From assembly GCA_019638455.1 (NCBI GenBank), contig JAHBTU010000002.1:592501-656500 (forward strand): a stretch of 64,000 nucleotides of DNA, given 5' to 3'. The position numbers and the translations under genes are program-made. This DNA is from Saprospiraceae bacterium (GTDB taxonomy: Bacteria > Bacteroidota > Bacteroidia > Chitinophagales > Saprospiraceae). Below are positions 33,949 to 42,850 of this stretch, piece after piece. The notes under the pieces were generated by a model. It saw only the letters and a program-made list of their open reading frames with translations, was not told where the DNA came from and ran no database searches. Positions within the stretch are counted from its first letter, which is position 1. Each line of letters starts with the position of its first letter.

Positions 33949-35439
33949 ATGACGCTCACAGAAGTTGCTACCTTGCTCGAAAAAAACACTCCCTATATGC
34001 GCAAAGACGGTTCGCAGAACACAAAAATCGTCGCTACGGTAGGCCCAGCCTGCAATACCTATGATAAGTTGCTTGAATTGGTGAAGGCTGGCGTGGACGT
34101 GTTTCGCCTCAATTTCAGCCATGGCTCTCATGCCGACCATTTGGAGGTCATCGGGCACATCCAAGCCATCAACGAACAATACAACACCCACATAGGTATT
34201 CTTGCCGACTTGCAGGGGCCGAAGTTGCGTGTCGGCAAAATCAGGGACAACGCGCTGCCGCTTGGCTCGGGTGATGTCATCACGATTGTCAACGACGAGC
34301 TCGCGCCCGGCACCAAAGAAGGCATTTATATGTCTTACCCCCAATTTGCGGAAGATTGCGAGGTGGGTGAGCGCATCCTGATGGACGATGGCAAGCTGGT
34401 GTTTGAGGTGATAGAGACCAATAAGAAAAACACGGTTCGTCTCAAATGTCTGCATGGGGGCATCTTGAGCAGCAATAAAGGGGTCAATCTGCCTGACACG
34501 AACGTCAAGCTGCCTTCCATGACCGAAAAGGACAAGGAAGACCTTGATTTCATACTCACGCAACCCGTCAATTGGATTGCGCTTTCCTTTGTGCGGCGGC
34601 CAGAAGATATGTACGGGTTGCGCGACGCGCTTCAGCGCAGCGGGCACCAAGCCAAAATGATGGCCAAAATCGAAAAGCCGGAAGCGGTGAAAAATATCCG
34701 CGAAATTATCCGTGCCTCCAACGCCATCATGGTTGCTCGTGGCGACCTTGGCGTGGAAATGCCGATTGAGCAATTGCCCATGACACAAAAGGAAATCATC
34801 CACTTGTGCATGCAATATGCCCGACCCGTCATCGTGGCAACTCAAATGATGGATAGCATGATTCACAATCCCTCGCCCACCCGCGCAGAGGTGACCGACG
34901 TGGCCAACGCGGTGTTGGATGGTGCTGATGCGGTGATGCTTAGCGGCGAGACTTCCGTGGGCAGGCATCCCAAATTGGTGATTCAATATATGTCGCGCAT
35001 CATAGAGGAGGCGGAGAAACAGTATTGGCCCCAAATCGAAACCCGCCGGCCTTATCCTTCCGCCAAATTCAAATTGTTTCACTCGGATGTCATTTGTTTC
35101 AATGCCTGTCGTGTAGCGGAGGAAATTGGCTCGGTTGGCATCGTGGGGCACACGATTTCGGGATACACGGCATTCAAGGTCAGCAGCTTCCGCCCAAAGT
35201 CGAAGATTTTTATTTTCAGCAACAACAATAGCCGCCTCAACTCCATGAATCTGCTTTGGGGGGTGCAGTGTTTTTACTACGACCGTTTTTCCTCTACCGA
35301 CGAGACTATCGAGGATTGTATCGAGATATTGAAAAACGCAGGTCACATCAAGGCAGGCGACACTATCGTGAACACGGGTTCGATGCCAATGGACAAGCGA
35401 TTGAGTACGAATATGTTGAAAATCACGGAGGTGGAATAA
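33949..35439 (+). CDS. pyk: Pyruvate kinase
   Basis: 496 residues. The enzyme transfers phosphate from phosphoenolpyruvate to ADP in the last step of glycolysis. Segments seen: KIVATVGPACNTYDKL, RLNFSHGSHADH, ILADLQGPKLRVG, the active-site MMAKIEKPEAVKNIREII, MVARGDLGVEMP, ATQMMDSMI and VMLSGETSVGRHP. The regulatory C-terminal domain is shortened and lacks an obvious effector loop. Own promoter box; followed by a bidirectional terminator. Confidence 0.97.
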   Translation: MTLTEVATLLEKNTPYMRKDGSQNTKIVATVGPACNTYDKLLELVKAGVDVFRLNFSHGSHADHLEVIGHIQAINEQYNTHIGILADLQGPKLRVGKIRDNALPLGSGDVITIVNDELAPGTKEGIYMSYPQFAEDCEVGERILMDDGKLVFEVIETNKKNTVRLKCLHGGILSSNKGVNLPDTNVKLPSMTEKDKEDLDFILTQPVNWIALSFVRRPEDMYGLRDALQRSGHQAKMMAKIEKPEAVKNIREIIRASNAIMVARGDLGVEMPIEQLPMTQKEIIHLCMQYARPVIVATQMMDSMIHNPSPTRAEVTDVANAVLDGADAVMLSGETSVGRHPKLVIQYMSRIIEEAEKQYWPQIETRRPYPSAKFKLFHSDVICFNACRVAEEIGSVGIVGHTISGYTAFKVSSFRPKSKIFIFSNNNSRLNSMNLLWGVQCFYYDRFSSTDETIEDCIEILKNAGHIKAGDTIVNTGSMPMDKRLSTNMLKITEVE

Positions 35440-35464
35440 CGGAAGGTCTCCGTCTTCATGAAAT

Positions 35465-35499
35465 GAGGGGGTGTTATGTTTGACATATAGCGCCCCCTC
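35465..35499. terminator. Bidirectional terminator between pyk and the Fur-family gene
   Basis: Inverted repeat GAGGGGGTGTTATGT / ACATATAGCGCCCCCTC with a GC-rich base and imperfect upper stem, in the gap of two convergent genes. T-runs are weak. Confidence 0.55.
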
Positions 35500-35521
35500 T
35501 CGTTTGTATGCCGGCTGTTTC

Positions 35522-36049
35522 TCAATCTCCCCACCCCGGCTCATCTTCCACCACCTTGGGCTGTTTGCGCACGATGCCGTACTCCATTTCCTTCTGGCAG
35601 GAGCCGCAGATGCCGTAAAGGTTGAGTGAGTGGTGCGTGATTTTGAAATTCAGCAGCTCGCCCACCATGTCCTTGATTTGCTGCACCCGTGGGTCGCAGA
35701 ACTCGACCACCTTGCCGCAATTGGCACATATAACGTGGTCGTGTTGTTTGTAGCCGTAAGACTTCTCGTACTGCGCGAGGTTTTTCCCAAACTGGTGCTT
35801 TTTTATCAAATCGCAAGAGACAAGCAGCTCCAAAGTATTGTACACCGTAGCTCGGCTGACGCGATAATTCCGATTTTTCATGTGGATATACAGCTGCTCC
35901 GCGTCGAAGTGGTCGCTGCGCTTGTAAATTTCCTCCAAGATGGCAAATCGCTCTGGCGTCTTGCGAAAGCCGTTTTTCTCCAATTGAGCGGAAAATATGT
36001 TGAGGACTTGCTTGATGCGTTCCTCTTCGGTGCGTTGCGCGGTCATCAT
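35522..36049 (-). CDS. Fur-family transcriptional regulator
   Basis: About 175 residues from one of the paired ATGs at 36049/36046. A longer TTG start at 36070 is unlikely because it overlaps the predicted -7 box (minus strand TATTTTTG, 36068-36075). The winged-helix part contains KTPERFAILEEIY and SRATVYNTLELLVSCDLI. The metal domain has HDHVICANCGKVVEF and a second CxxC (CGSC), the structural zinc site. Family members sense iron, zinc or peroxide, and which applies here is not clear. Divergent from radA. Confidence 0.9.
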   Translation of the reverse strand: MMTAQRTEEERIKQVLNIFSAQLEKNGFRKTPERFAILEEIYKRSDHFDAEQLYIHMKNRNYRVSRATVYNTLELLVSCDLIKKHQFGKNLAQYEKSYGYKQHDHVICANCGKVVEFCDPRVQQIKDMVGELLNFKITHHSLNLYGICGSCQKEMEYGIVRKQPKVVEDEPGWGD

Positions 36050-36157
36050 ATTTTTCTCGATTTTGGGCAAAAATACCGCATAAAACAGTCGGGTGTTGGT
36101 GAAAGTTGAAAAGGGGAACCATTTGCCTCAAATTGTTTTATCTTGCCAGCCCGAATC

Positions 36158-37543
36158 ATGGCAAAACCACGCACCATCTTCTTCTGCTCCAACTGTGGCG
36201 CATCCTCCCCCAAGTGGCTGGGCAAATGCCCCCATTGCGGCGAGTGGAACACCTATCAGGAAGAAATCATCCAGAAAGAAACAACGACAGAGGAAAAACG
36301 AAAATCGTGGGCGACCTCTGCCAACGGTGGCCGCGCTGAATCTCCCAAGGCCGTATCACTCCACCAAATCGAGACGGGCCGCACCGTCCGCCTCGCCACA
36401 CCCGACCAAGAACTCAACCGGGTGCTCGGCGGCGGCATTGTGCCGGGTTCGCTCGTCCTCATGGGCGGCCAGCCGGGCATCGGCAAGAGCACCTTGATGC
36501 TGCAAGTCGCCATGCACCTGCCCGCTAAAATCCTGTATGTCAGTGGAGAAGAAAGCGAGGAGCAAATCAAAATGCGCGCCGACCGCATCGGCAGCCCCAA
36601 GTCAGACTGCTACATCCTGACCGAGACGAACACGACCAAAATCCTCCAGCAAGCCCAGGAACTCCAGCCCCAACTCATGGTCGTGGACTCCATCCAGACC
36701 ATGAGCACGCCGCACCTCGACTCGGCGCCGGGCGGCATCGCACAGGTGCGCGAGTGCGCGGGCGAACTGCTCCGCTTCGCCAAAGAGACCAACATCCCCG
36801 TCTTCCTCATAGGCCACATCAACAAGGAGGGCGACATCGCCGGGCCGAAACTCTTGGAACACATCGTGGACTGTGTGCTGCAATTCGAGGGCGACCGCCA
36901 CAACACTTACCGCATCCTGCGCACGCTGAAAAACCGCTTCGGCAGCACCGACGAAATGGGGATTTACGAGATGCAGGCGGTGGGTCTGCGCGAGGTAAGC
37001 AACCCGTCGGAATTGCTTTTGAGCCAGAAAGACGAGGAACTTTCGGGCTGCGCCGTCGCCGCTACGATGGAAGGCATGAGGCCGATGCTCATCGAGACAC
37101 AGGCGCTGGTGTCGAAAGCCGTGTTCGGCACACCCCAGCGTTCGGCCACGGGGTTTGATATGCGGCGGCTTTCGATGTTGCTGGCAGTGCTGGAAAAACG
37201 CTGCGGCTATTTTTTCAGCATCAACGACGTGTTCCTCAACCTCGCAGGAGGCATTCGCGTGGAAGACCCGGGCATTGACCTCGCCATCGTCGCGTCGCTG
37301 ATTTCGAGTTTGCAGGACGTGAGCATTCCGTCAAATATCTGCTTCGCGGGCGAGGTCGGTCTTTCGGGCGAAATTCGCGCGGTGCAGCGCGTCGAGCAAC
37401 GCATCGCCGAGGCCGATCGGCTGGGTTTCAAAGAAATTTACGTCTCGAAATACGGCATGAAAGGCATTGACCCGCGACGCTACGGCATTCGCATTCAGAC
37501 ACTTGGGAAGGTGGAGGAGTTGAAGAGGGCGTTGTTTGTGTGA
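36158..37543 (+). CDS. radA: DNA repair protein RadA
   Basis: About 461 residues from the ATG at 36158. An N-terminal C4 zinc finger (CSNC...CPHC) precedes the RecA-like ATPase with Walker A GQPGIGKSTL and the RadA-specific KNRFGSTDEMGIYEM. A C-terminal Lon-like domain has no protease site. RadA is a hexameric helicase that extends D-loops during recombination and transformation. It lies beside the Wadjet-like operon but reads convergently to it, so no shared regulation is implied. Confidence 0.97.
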   Translation: MAKPRTIFFCSNCGASSPKWLGKCPHCGEWNTYQEEIIQKETTTEEKRKSWATSANGGRAESPKAVSLHQIETGRTVRLATPDQELNRVLGGGIVPGSLVLMGGQPGIGKSTLMLQVAMHLPAKILYVSGEESEEQIKMRADRIGSPKSDCYILTETNTTKILQQAQELQPQLMVVDSIQTMSTPHLDSAPGGIAQVRECAGELLRFAKETNIPVFLIGHINKEGDIAGPKLLEHIVDCVLQFEGDRHNTYRILRTLKNRFGSTDEMGIYEMQAVGLREVSNPSELLLSQKDEELSGCAVAATMEGMRPMLIETQALVSKAVFGTPQRSATGFDMRRLSMLLAVLEKRCGYFFSINDVFLNLAGGIRVEDPGIDLAIVASLISSLQDVSIPSNICFAGEVGLSGEIRAVQRVEQRIAEADRLGFKEIYVSKYGMKGIDPRRYGIRIQTLGKVEELKRALFV

Positions 37544-37567
37544 CTTAAAAGGCTTAGACAAATCCAA

Positions 37568-38119
37568 TTAAGGCGTTTCCCTTTCTCTATAGAATTCGGA
37601 TTCGTCTTTTAATCTCATATCTGCCAACTCCAGCGCATATTCAAAAAACAAATTTACTGCTGAGGTAAATTTGAATTGCGTTTGGTGGGCATTGGTGAAT
37701 TCCACTACTCGACGGCGGTTCCAGTCGTTGAGGAGTTTAGCAAGACCATTCTCGCCCAAAATGCTTTCTATCAATTCCCTTTTGCTGGAATTTTCGAGTA
37801 TCTGCCGTACTTCTTCTATCTGAAATCTTCGAATTCCGAACTCTTCTCGGAAGTCGCGTCCCGCAATACCCATTTCGCGACAAAACACGGCGAGGAAAAT
37901 TAGGAAGTTACGGCTGTCCTTCTCCACAGCCTCTTCAGAAGACAGAAAAATATAGCCTTCGCTGCGCACATGGAGGTCGTAACCGAAAGTGGCTTTGAAA
38001 AAGTCGCGGTAAAATACCTCCTCACGCTGCACCACCATGTAGTGTGTGTCTGGGTAAAGGATGAACTGCCCATTGGTGAGCGCGTTTACGATGGCTTTGT
38101 GTTCAGGAGGATAGGTCAT
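37568..38119 (-). CDS. MksE/JetB-like small subunit of a Wadjet-type condensin
   Basis: About 183 residues from the ATG at 38119, which overlaps the end of the upstream kleisin-like gene (stop at 38103). The protein is helical with a probable winged-helix arrangement (FLIFLAVFCREMGIAGRDFREEFGIRRFQIEEVRQIL), comparable in size and position to MksE/JetB (DUF4194) subunits that bind the kleisin. Direct motif support is weak, and the call rests mainly on operon context. Last gene of the four-gene operon, convergent with radA 24 bases away. Confidence 0.6.
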   Translation of the reverse strand: MTYPPEHKAIVNALTNGQFILYPDTHYMVVQREEVFYRDFFKATFGYDLHVRSEGYIFLSSEEAVEKDSRNFLIFLAVFCREMGIAGRDFREEFGIRRFQIEEVRQILENSSKRELIESILGENGLAKLLNDWNRRRVVEFTNAHQTQFKFTSAVNLFFEYALELADMRLKDESEFYRERETP

Positions 38120-39326
38120 TTGCGCAGAGTTTAATTTTGGGCAGGGAGAGCGTGACATCAGTCAGTTCGAGGTTGAAACGAGGCGAATCTTCTTCAAATT
38201 CGGCCTCAAACTCACTATCTAAAAGTAGTTTTGAAACAGAAAAGAACTTGCGGAGCGTGATGTCGCCGGTCTCCGTTTTTAGGAAATCATGGCACCATCT
38301 ATAGAAATCTTCCACCGGGAGACTATCCCGCAAATTGTTTTTGAACCTCTCCGTATTGGGCAACCAGTCATCCGTGTCTCCAACTTCTTCTTCCACAAAC
38401 TGCTCACGCTCCACGAAAAAAGTGTCAAGTAGCATTTCGGCTCGCACCATCCAATCAGTAGCGTAGGCCCGGCTGTATCTGCGGTTGCGACTCAGTAAGC
38501 CATAGAACGGGAGGTCTGGCTCCTCATTTTTTCGCATTGATTCAAGGTAACGGTAGAAGCCCGCCAGTATCTTGGACGAGGTGCGGATACGCTCAAGCAT
38601 CGGCATCAGTTCGCGCACAATAACCCCACCGAGGCGGGTCAGTTCCTCGTTTACCCGAAGGGCCTCGCCGTAGAGATGACGAAAAAGCCGCGCTAACTCG
38701 GGGTCGGTCTCAAAAAGGCTCTTCTTGTGGGCGTAGGCGTTTATGCCGTGCAACTGCGCCACTACTGCGTCAGGCGTACTTGCCTGCAGCACCTGATTGA
38801 GCGGGTACACCAACGAATCGAGCCAGCGCGTGGCCGTAGCGATGCGCTCATGTAGGCTGGCCTCGTGTTCGCCACTGGCTTTCAGTGCCTCGATATCGCG
38901 CAGCAATTGGCGCGTCTGGGTGTCTATTTCGGTCAAAAAATCGTCCAACTGCTCCTGCAAGCTTGTAACCAAGAGCGGTATTTTCGCAGTATCCAACTCT
39001 TGCTGCAACTTATTGAATTGCTCCCGGATGGAGGCGGCGTGAAATTGGAAGTGGTCTGGCAGGTTGAGCGCAGCAGACTCAAAAAGGAATTCCAAGAAGT
39101 CGGTGTATTGCTTACGCAGTTTGTAATCCTGCGTGGGCTGCTGCTTGACGAAGCGGAAGCGTAGCAGTTCGCCCAAATCGAGGTCGTTTTCGAGGCAGAT
39201 TTTTTCAAAAACGGCATACTCTAGGATATAACTCTGCCGTCGGCCAGCCTCGAACAGCTGCCGCAGCCCTTTCAGGTTTTTAGACATGAACCGCAAGGTT
39301 TCGTCCGGCGTAACAGGTTTGTACAT
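38103..39326 (-). CDS. MksF/JetA-like kleisin subunit of a Wadjet-type condensin
   Basis: 407 residues, almost entirely helical. A long central coiled coil (about residues 95-180, heptad-rich around LQEQLDDFLTEIDTQTRQLLRDIEALK) is followed by a helical bundle and an acidic C-terminal end (LLLDSEFEAEFEEDSP). This fits a kleisin bridging SMC heads, and the size is close to known JetA proteins. No enzymatic motif is present. It lies 9 bases after the nuclease-like gene, and overlaps the MksE-like gene. Family assignment is by architecture and neighbours. Confidence 0.6.
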   Translation of the reverse strand: MYKPVTPDETLRFMSKNLKGLRQLFEAGRRQSYILEYAVFEKICLENDLDLGELLRFRFVKQQPTQDYKLRKQYTDFLEFLFESAALNLPDHFQFHAASIREQFNKLQQELDTAKIPLLVTSLQEQLDDFLTEIDTQTRQLLRDIEALKASGEHEASLHERIATATRWLDSLVYPLNQVLQASTPDAVVAQLHGINAYAHKKSLFETDPELARLFRHLYGEALRVNEELTRLGGVIVRELMPMLERIRTSSKILAGFYRYLESMRKNEEPDLPFYGLLSRNRRYSRAYATDWMVRAEMLLDTFFVEREQFVEEEVGDTDDWLPNTERFKNNLRDSLPVEDFYRWCHDFLKTETGDITLRKFFSVSKLLLDSEFEAEFEEDSPRFNLELTDVTLSLPKIKLCANDLSS

Positions 39327-39335
39327 CGCGTTTTT

Positions 39336-40142
39336 TTAAACAAAAAGAGCCTGTTGTTCTAAAAATTTGCCCGTGCGCAACAGTTGCTCCCGGATAGAGA
39401 TGACCGCTGGATGCTGACTCTCCATGACGCGGCGGCTAGCAATTTGCTCCCCATCGTTGCGCTTTTTGAGTGGCTTGGCATACTTTCGCCATAACTCCTC
39501 ATAGTTTTCAGGGAGAAAAAACTGCGCCTCGGGGAACACTTCGCATACTCGCAAGAACTCGTCCAAGCCAACAAAATCGAAGTCTGAGAACACCAGCATC
39601 TCATGGCAAGTAACTTTTTGCAACCACCCGCGCCCCACACGCCCGTAGGAGTGCAGCAGCAGCCAGTCGGCACCGACCACTGCCTCGGCCTGTCGGAAGC
39701 AATCTAAGTTTTCCACAATGCAGACTCGCTCGAATTCTAAATCTTGCAACACGGTAGCGAAGAGACCAAACCTTCTGGTCATTTTACCCAGATCCACCTT
39801 ACCACCGTTGATTTGGACGAGTTGCCAACCGCGAAGCAAACACACACCCTGACTGATGCGCGCGCGGGCTTTGGAATCGGCAAAGGCTCGCATATTGTCC
39901 ACTGCCGTGCCGTCGCCTTCGGCTTCGTTGGGGAATTTTTGATAAAAAATAGCTCGCAGTGCCTCACGGTCAATAACTTGATAAATGATGTGACTGCCGC
40001 GCTGCTTCTTTTCGACAAACCCCGCGTCAAGCCAGTTTTGCAGGTCGGCACTTTGTTTGGCCGCGAGCGACATCGAGCTAGATGGCAATGTCTCTGCTTC
40101 CAATAATTTGAGCATAAAATTTTTAAAGACTGGGTTGCGCAT
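39336..40142 (-). CDS. Compact JetD/MksG-like Toprim nuclease
   Basis: 268 residues, shorter than typical JetD (about 400, with DUF3322 plus DUF2220). The N-terminal 70 residues look like a winged helix. The rest matches the Toprim core: a glutamate in CIVENLDCF (E144), then GRVGRG, then LVFSDFDFVGLDEFLRV (D187, D189), then FFLPENYEEL. In Wadjet, JetD cleaves closed-circular plasmid DNA after loop extrusion by the SMC complex. The acidic residues needed for metal-dependent cutting are intact. The start overlaps the SMC gene by 20 bases; 40115 is an alternative start. Confidence 0.68.
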   Translation of the reverse strand: MRNPVFKNFMLKLLEAETLPSSSMSLAAKQSADLQNWLDAGFVEKKQRGSHIIYQVIDREALRAIFYQKFPNEAEGDGTAVDNMRAFADSKARARISQGVCLLRGWQLVQINGGKVDLGKMTRRFGLFATVLQDLEFERVCIVENLDCFRQAEAVVGADWLLLHSYGRVGRGWLQKVTCHEMLVFSDFDFVGLDEFLRVCEVFPEAQFFLPENYEELWRKYAKPLKKRNDGEQIASRRVMESQHPAVISIREQLLRTGKFLEQQALFV

Positions 40143-42819
40143 TTTTGTAGCGGGCTATTTTGACGTGTCGCTCATCGAGCAGAATACCTTGCTTGAGCCG
40201 CACAGAGGGCTTAATAGTGTAGTATTTTTCGATTCCCTCAATGTCGGCAGGAGCGGCGAAAATGGGTATGAAGTTGTTTTCGCGGCAAAAGTGGACGACC
40301 TGCGAGATGTTTTTGGCCCCGATGCGTCCCAATTCGTCAAAGTAGATGGCAATCTTGTTGTCCGGTTGGTTGGCGGCCAACTGGCGGATGACGGCGAGGA
40401 AAAGGAAAAGCTTGAGTACCGCATCGGTGCCTTGCGACTCGACCTGCTTGGCGAGACTGACTTTTTTGCTCTGCCCGCTATCCATCTCGATTTCCAATTC
40501 GAGGTCGAAAAGTTGCTCAAACGTGATGACTTTGTTCTCCTCGAATTTCTTGCGCATCATGCGGATGCCTTCCTCATTTTCGGGCGTGTGGCGCAGCAAA
40601 GAGTCGCGTTCCACCTTGTGGATAAGGTCAAGTTCGCGCAGCAATTCGGCGTTGTCGCGAGCGGTGATGGCTATCCGGCGGATGTTGGAGACGGGGTACT
40701 TGGAAAGTGTCTGGCTGAACTTCTGGACATAAGCCTTGAAGTTGGCGTACTCCAAACGGAATGACTTGACGGGGTTCACGAAGTTGTCAAAAGCGAGGTC
40801 GAATAGCCCGTCGAGCGTCTTCCGTTGGTCGGGCAGGGTGTCCAATTCTTCCTGTACTTCTTTCACGAACTCGTTACCATCTTGATGGTCTTTTTTAAGT
40901 TGATTGCGCAGGTAATTGAGTTGTTTTTCACGCTCGCCTTGTAATTGCAGCATTCGGTTATAGCCTTCTCTAAAATCAATAATGAGTTCTTCTAAAGGGC
41001 GGTTGTCGGGAGTGGTGTTCTCCACTTTATAGACGTCAGTGCGGTCTTGAACTTCTTTATACCATTTTTCATAATTGTTGAGCAGCTGGCGTTTTTCCCG
41101 TAAATCATTTTCCAATCGCCCTTTTTCGCTTCGCTTGACTTCTATCTCGTTTTCTTTTTTTAAAATCTCGTCGCTCTTGGCATTGATTTTCGAGGCCAGT
41201 TCTTCGATTTGCTCCTGCGTTTCGCTCAACAAACGCTCGGTGCTGGGACGGCGCAGCACCATTTCAAAAAGGCCTTCTTTATCTTTTATCTGTTTTTCGA
41301 TGTCACGTCTTTGCTGCTCCTTTTCCTGTTGCTGCGCGATGGTTTGTAGCAATTCTTCCTGCTCGTCTAGTTCGGCTTTGGCCAGTGGGAGGCGGGCTTT
41401 AATATCTTCGAGGGATTCGAGTGGGGGGAGCGGAAGCGTAGCCGCGTCAATGGCTCCGTCGAATACTATCAACATGGCATCGGCGTGGGTCACGGGTTGG
41501 CGAATCTTGTCCTTATGGAGGCTCAGCACATTGGGATGGAGATAGGCCGAGAGGCGGCGGCGCAGGTCGGGGTCTTGAGCCAAGTGGTGCTGAGCGAGGT
41601 GGTCGAAATGTTCGATTTTACACCTTACTTGGGCGACTTCTTGCTCCAAGTTTTTGATTTTGTTGCGCACCGACTGCTCCGTGACGTTTGGGCGGCTGAT
41701 TTGACTGAGCAGGGTGGTCAAGTGGTCGCGCTCTTTTTTGAGCCGTTCAATCTCGTTTTCGAGTTCGCTGAAACCGAGTTGGCCTTTTCGATAAAAGGAA
41801 GTTTTGTCCAATTCGTCTTGATACTCTTTAGCATCCTTCTCCTGGTCTCTTTGTTCCCTTTGGAGTAAAGCGCGTTCAGCCACTATATCGTCCTTTTCTT
41901 TACTCAATGTGCTGTCAATCTGGGTTTGCAGGGTGCGGATTTGGATAGCTAATAGACCATTCTCATCGGTCTCGTCGCGCAGTTTCAAGTACTCGGTTTT
42001 GTAGCGTTCCAAGAAGTTGACCTTCAACTCACCGCAGCGTTCGCGGAAGGTGTTGAAGTTGTTGTTTAGCAGTTTGAAATTGTCGAAGTCGGCGGCTATC
42101 GCTTCTAAGCGGCGGATTTTTTCGCGCTTAACCTCAAAGTCTTGCAGCACCGTCTTGCTGCGGTCGGTAAACACCTCTAAAGAAGTTTCCTTGCGGTTGT
42201 CAGCAATCAGCAACGCATCTTTAAAAGCTTCCTCATTGATAGCATCGGCTTTGATGAGGTGCCGGTACATCTTGGTGAAACTGTTGCTCTGGCTATTGCC
42301 GATGCGTTTCACCTTGTCGGTCACGATGACCACCGGCTTGTCCCGCTTGTTGGGGCTGTAAATGTAAGGGTAGAGGTCTTCACGCTTGATTTTTTTGAAC
42401 TCGATGCCGCGTTTCGCTAAGCCACCCACCAACTCTCTGAATTTGAGCGGCTCCACCGTGTCACCTTCGCGTTTGAAAAAAATCGCATCCTCGTAAGCAT
42501 ACCGGAGGATACTGTATTCTAGGTCGTCCTTGTCGGCAGCCCGTTTCACCACGATACAGTAGTGGCCATTTTTGACCACTTCAAACACGACATAACTCTG
42601 CTCGATAGTCTTGAAATAGTGCTTGATGGTGTCACTGACAGAGTTGTCGCCAAACCTCCAATCGCGCTTGTTGAGGATGTAGAGAAAGTTGAGGCAGTTG
42701 ATGAGCGAGCTCTTGCCCACGTTGTTCTCCCCAGCCAGCAGGATGCTTTCGGCATCGCCAAGGAGCAGGTTGGCTTTGGCATAGAGCGCGGAGTTGATGA
42801 CGACGATTCGGTTGAGCAT
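40123..42819 (-). CDS. JetC/MksB-like SMC-type ATPase
   Basis: 898 residues. The N-terminal head contains Walker A GENNVGKSSLINCLNFLY (K36). Long coiled coils (about 220-430 and 480-690) are separated by a globular, hinge-like segment near 430-470. The C-terminal head has a signature-like ESQGTDAVLKL (about 794) and Walker B IAIYFDELGRIG (D828, E829). It is shorter than most JetC/MukB proteins. The SQGTD signature differs from LSGGE, resembling other SMC-like ATPases of defence systems. A minus-strand TATTTTTG box at 42828-42835 lies so close to the ATG that the message may be almost leaderless. First gene of the operon. Confidence 0.75.
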   Translation of the reverse strand: MLNRIVVINSALYAKANLLLGDAESILLAGENNVGKSSLINCLNFLYILNKRDWRFGDNSVSDTIKHYFKTIEQSYVVFEVVKNGHYCIVVKRAADKDDLEYSILRYAYEDAIFFKREGDTVEPLKFRELVGGLAKRGIEFKKIKREDLYPYIYSPNKRDKPVVIVTDKVKRIGNSQSNSFTKMYRHLIKADAINEEAFKDALLIADNRKETSLEVFTDRSKTVLQDFEVKREKIRRLEAIAADFDNFKLLNNNFNTFRERCGELKVNFLERYKTEYLKLRDETDENGLLAIQIRTLQTQIDSTLSKEKDDIVAERALLQREQRDQEKDAKEYQDELDKTSFYRKGQLGFSELENEIERLKKERDHLTTLLSQISRPNVTEQSVRNKIKNLEQEVAQVRCKIEHFDHLAQHHLAQDPDLRRRLSAYLHPNVLSLHKDKIRQPVTHADAMLIVFDGAIDAATLPLPPLESLEDIKARLPLAKAELDEQEELLQTIAQQQEKEQQRRDIEKQIKDKEGLFEMVLRRPSTERLLSETQEQIEELASKINAKSDEILKKENEIEVKRSEKGRLENDLREKRQLLNNYEKWYKEVQDRTDVYKVENTTPDNRPLEELIIDFREGYNRMLQLQGEREKQLNYLRNQLKKDHQDGNEFVKEVQEELDTLPDQRKTLDGLFDLAFDNFVNPVKSFRLEYANFKAYVQKFSQTLSKYPVSNIRRIAITARDNAELLRELDLIHKVERDSLLRHTPENEEGIRMMRKKFEENKVITFEQLFDLELEIEMDSGQSKKVSLAKQVESQGTDAVLKLFLFLAVIRQLAANQPDNKIAIYFDELGRIGAKNISQVVHFCRENNFIPIFAAPADIEGIEKYYTIKPSVRLKQGILLDERHVKIARYKNAQPSL

Positions 42820-42850
42820 AATGAGGCAAAAATAAAATAAATCAAAAAAA

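Noticed and set aside
33880..35544. 554-residue minus-strand open frame
   Set aside because: Antisense shadow of pyruvate kinase; composition rich in His, no motif.
36158..42819. radA as a component of the Wadjet-like system
   Set aside because: radA is a complete housekeeping gene on the opposite strand, convergent with the operon.
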